Positions 6,520-7,837 of a stretch of DNA of 7,837 nucleotides are shown here, piece after piece (the first letter of the stretch is position 1; every line of letters starts with the position of its first letter). This DNA comes from ASMP01 sp041484115. Its GTDB lineage: Archaea > Nanobdellota > Nanobdellia > Pacearchaeales > GW2011-AR1. The notes under the pieces are model-generated. The model made no database searches. It was not told where the DNA came from and was given only the letters and a program-made list of their open reading frames with translations. The stretch lies in assembly GCA_041484115.1 (NCBI GenBank), contig JBGPHA010000024.1, forward strand, positions 1-7,837, written 5' to 3'. The translations under genes were made by a program, and so were the position numbers.

Positions 6520-7398
6520 ATGTTAAGTAATAAAAATAATAAAACTTTAATGTCTAAGAAAAATAAAAGAAAAAAGAAATCTAATCCTGAAAAATCAAAA
6601 TTTCCCAAGAATGTTCCAACCTTACAGCTGAAAAAAGAATCTGAAATTGCAATGGACTTTGCAACCAAGGCTTATAGCAAATTTGATAAGCTCGTAAAAT
6701 CAATTGTTCTCTTCGGCTCAACGGCAAAACAAGATGCTGTTACCGGCTCTGACATTGATATAATAATTTTACTCGATGATGTTTCTGTAAATTGGGACGA
6801 GGAACTCATTGCCTGGTATCGACAAGAGCTTGAAAAAATTATGAAGGCAAATCCTTATCAGCAGAGTCTTCACATAAATACAATCAAGTTAAGCACATGG
6901 TGGGAAGATTTGATGAGAGGGGATCCTGTTATTCTCAATGTTCTCAGATATGGAGAAGCAATGGTTGATTTTGCTGGTTTTTTTAATCCATTAAAAGGCC
7001 TTCTCCTTAGAGGAAAAATAAATTCAACTCCAGAGGCTATTTATTCTGCACTTCAGAGAGCTCCAATGCATATAGTGAGAAGCAAGGTTTCTGAATTAAA
7101 TGCCGTAGAGGGATTGTACTGGTCAATGGTGGATTCTTCACATGCGGCTTTGATAGCTGCAAATATTCCTCCAGCATCTCCAGAACATGTTGCTGTGGAC
7201 TTGAAAACAACTTTTGTTGATACAAAAAAATTAGATATGAAATATGTAATTTGGTATAGGGATCTATTGATGCTTCATAAAAGAATCATGCATGGAGAAA
7301 TAAAAAGCCTCAAAGGTGTTGAAATAGATGCTTGGCAGGATCGTGCTGAGGAATTCTTAGAAACAATGGCAAATCTTGTTAAAAATTTGATTGAATAG
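6520..7398 (+). CDS. Nucleotidyltransferase (pol-beta/MNT fold) with HEPN-like C-terminal domain
   Basis: The 292 residues start with a Lys/Asn-rich, probably disordered tail (1-35). A nucleotidyltransferase domain follows (about 40-150) with the core motif SIVLFGSTAK...GSDIDI: G66-S67 and the metal-binding D78 and D80. The third carboxylate is not obvious: the expected strand reads LHINTIKL (117-124), with His/Asn where minimal nucleotidyltransferases usually have Asp. The C-terminal half (about 165-290) is helical and HEPN-like: YWSMVDSSHAALIAANIPPASPEH (200-223), then R247-DLLML-H253, which fits the RX4-6H pattern of HEPN nucleases. Known: MNT and HEPN proteins often form two-gene antitoxin-toxin or antiviral pairs in which MNT modifies the HEPN protein. 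Here both seem to be in one chain. Start: 6520 follows ATGAAATA directly; Met11 (6550) is an alternative. It converges on the lipoprotein gene, two bases apart. Confidence 0.85.
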   Translation: MLSNKNNKTLMSKKNKRKKKSNPEKSKFPKNVPTLQLKKESEIAMDFATKAYSKFDKLVKSIVLFGSTAKQDAVTGSDIDIIILLDDVSVNWDEELIAWYRQELEKIMKANPYQQSLHINTIKLSTWWEDLMRGDPVILNVLRYGEAMVDFAGFFNPLKGLLLRGKINSTPEAIYSALQRAPMHIVRSKVSELNAVEGLYWSMVDSSHAALIAANIPPASPEHVAVDLKTTFVDTKKLDMKYVIWYRDLLMLHKRIMHGEIKSLKGVEIDAWQDRAEEFLETMANLVKNLIE

Positions 7399-7400
7399 AA

Positions 7401-7727
7401 TTATTTTTTAGGATATTTCCTATTTCCCGAGGTTACAAAACCATCTCCATCTAAATCAGGAAGTTCTATCCTATTTTTTTTATAATTATTTAAGTTAGTA
7501 TAACCGTTATTGCCTTGCCCATTTCTTAAACCAACATACCACTGATAATCATTCCAATTTCCGACAGATCTTGGTATATTTTCTCCCATATATCCGCTCC
7601 AGACTTCTCCATTATAATAGGCATTTGCCCAAGCAGAATTATCAAAATCAGATTTAGTCGTACTAGGAGAACAAGCAGATGCTAAAGCTAAGCTTCCACT
7701 AATTAATAAATTTTTTAATGTTTTCAT
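7401..7727 (-). CDS. Putative small lipoprotein with calcium-loop-like motif
   Basis: The 108 residues begin MKTLKNLLISGSLALASAC: a short basic region, a hydrophobic core and an ASAC lipobox-like site, so C19 could be lipidated after cleavage, leaving a surface-anchored protein. The mature part is rich in Asn, Tyr, Trp and Gly (WANAYYNGEVWSGYMG, GNWNDYQWYVGLRNG), as in small secreted proteins. Near the end, DLDGDGFVTSGN (91-102) has the DxDxDG pattern of EF-hand/dockerin calcium loops, but position 12 is Asn rather than Glu/Asp and no flanking helices are clear. The -3 lipobox residue is Ala, a permitted but weaker variant. The start lies 13 bases after the stop of the upstream partial gene, suggesting co-transcription. 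No family is recognised. Its stop is two bases from that of the nucleotidyltransferase gene. Confidence 0.7.
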   Translation of the reverse strand: MKTLKNLLISGSLALASACSPSTTKSDFDNSAWANAYYNGEVWSGYMGENIPRSVGNWNDYQWYVGLRNGQGNNGYTNLNNYKKNRIELPDLDGDGFVTSGNRKYPKK

Positions 7728-7740
7728 TTTATTTTCCCAT

Positions 7741-7837
7741 TTAAAGTCTCTTTATCAGATCTTTAAGTTCTTTTTTTCTTGTTTCAGCTACCACATAAGG
7801 CCTTAATTGTTCAAATTTGTAATTATCCAAAGTCTGT
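7741..7837 (-). CDS. 3' end of a gene cut by the window edge, unrecognised
   Basis: On the minus strand an open frame enters at the right edge (first whole codon CAG at 7834-7836) and ends at TAA (7741-7743), giving the last 31 residues of a protein. The sequence includes DNYKFEQLRPYVVAETR and ends KKELKDLIKRL, a charged, amphipathic helix-like terminus. It is too short to assign. It is kept because the frame is fully open to the edge, its composition is protein-like, and it sits 13 bases upstream of the lipoprotein start in the same direction, as expected for the first gene of a two-gene unit. Confidence 0.6.
   Translation of the reverse strand, partial: QTLDNYKFEQLRPYVVAETRKKELKDLIKRL

Overview
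The window reads as a gene-dense, AT-rich archaeal chromosome segment, most likely from a small-genome DPANN-type archaeon (Pacearchaeota/Woesearchaeota-like; this lineage is an inference). The archaeal signs are: a glutamyl-tRNA synthetase with the archaeal N-terminal domain, active-site motifs and CxC...CxC zinc motif; a class III (prepilin) signal peptide on a pilin; and TATA-like boxes centred about 25-27 bases before most start codons, which implies leaderless mRNAs. Only the pilin has a strong Shine-Dalgarno sequence. No gene-free stretch exceeds about 105 bases. I see no rRNA, tRNA, CRISPR array, insertion sequence or origin.

Layout. Minus strand: a pilin-like protein (16-513), downstream of a shortened glutamyl-tRNA synthetase (595-1806), which is preceded by a small coiled-coil protein (1846-2172). 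A 104-base divergent promoter region separates these from a large, unrecognised helical protein on the plus strand (2277-3725). That gene converges on a minus-strand two-helix membrane protein (3747-3941). One TATA sequence, almost equidistant from both start codons, appears to serve the membrane protein and, divergently, an acidic and probably disordered protein (3994-4578, plus). A 600-residue protein with an endonuclease IV/xylose-isomerase-type TIM-barrel site and a large insertion follows (4644-6446, plus). Next is a nucleotidyltransferase with a HEPN-like helical C-terminal half (6520-7398, plus). It converges, two bases apart, on a minus-strand putative lipoprotein with a DxDxDG loop (7401-7727), which follows the 3' end of a gene running off the right edge (7741-7837).

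How the genes may work together. gltX serves translation and the pilin acts at the cell surface. The coiled-coil, helical and disordered proteins and the TIM-barrel protein are compactly arranged and none has an assignable pathway. Their adjacency suggests an uncharacterised module, but each has its own promoter and the window alone cannot show co-function. The nucleotidyltransferase-HEPN protein resembles a two-component MNT/HEPN system fused in one chain. The lipoprotein pair at the right edge is a separate transcription unit facing the cell exterior.
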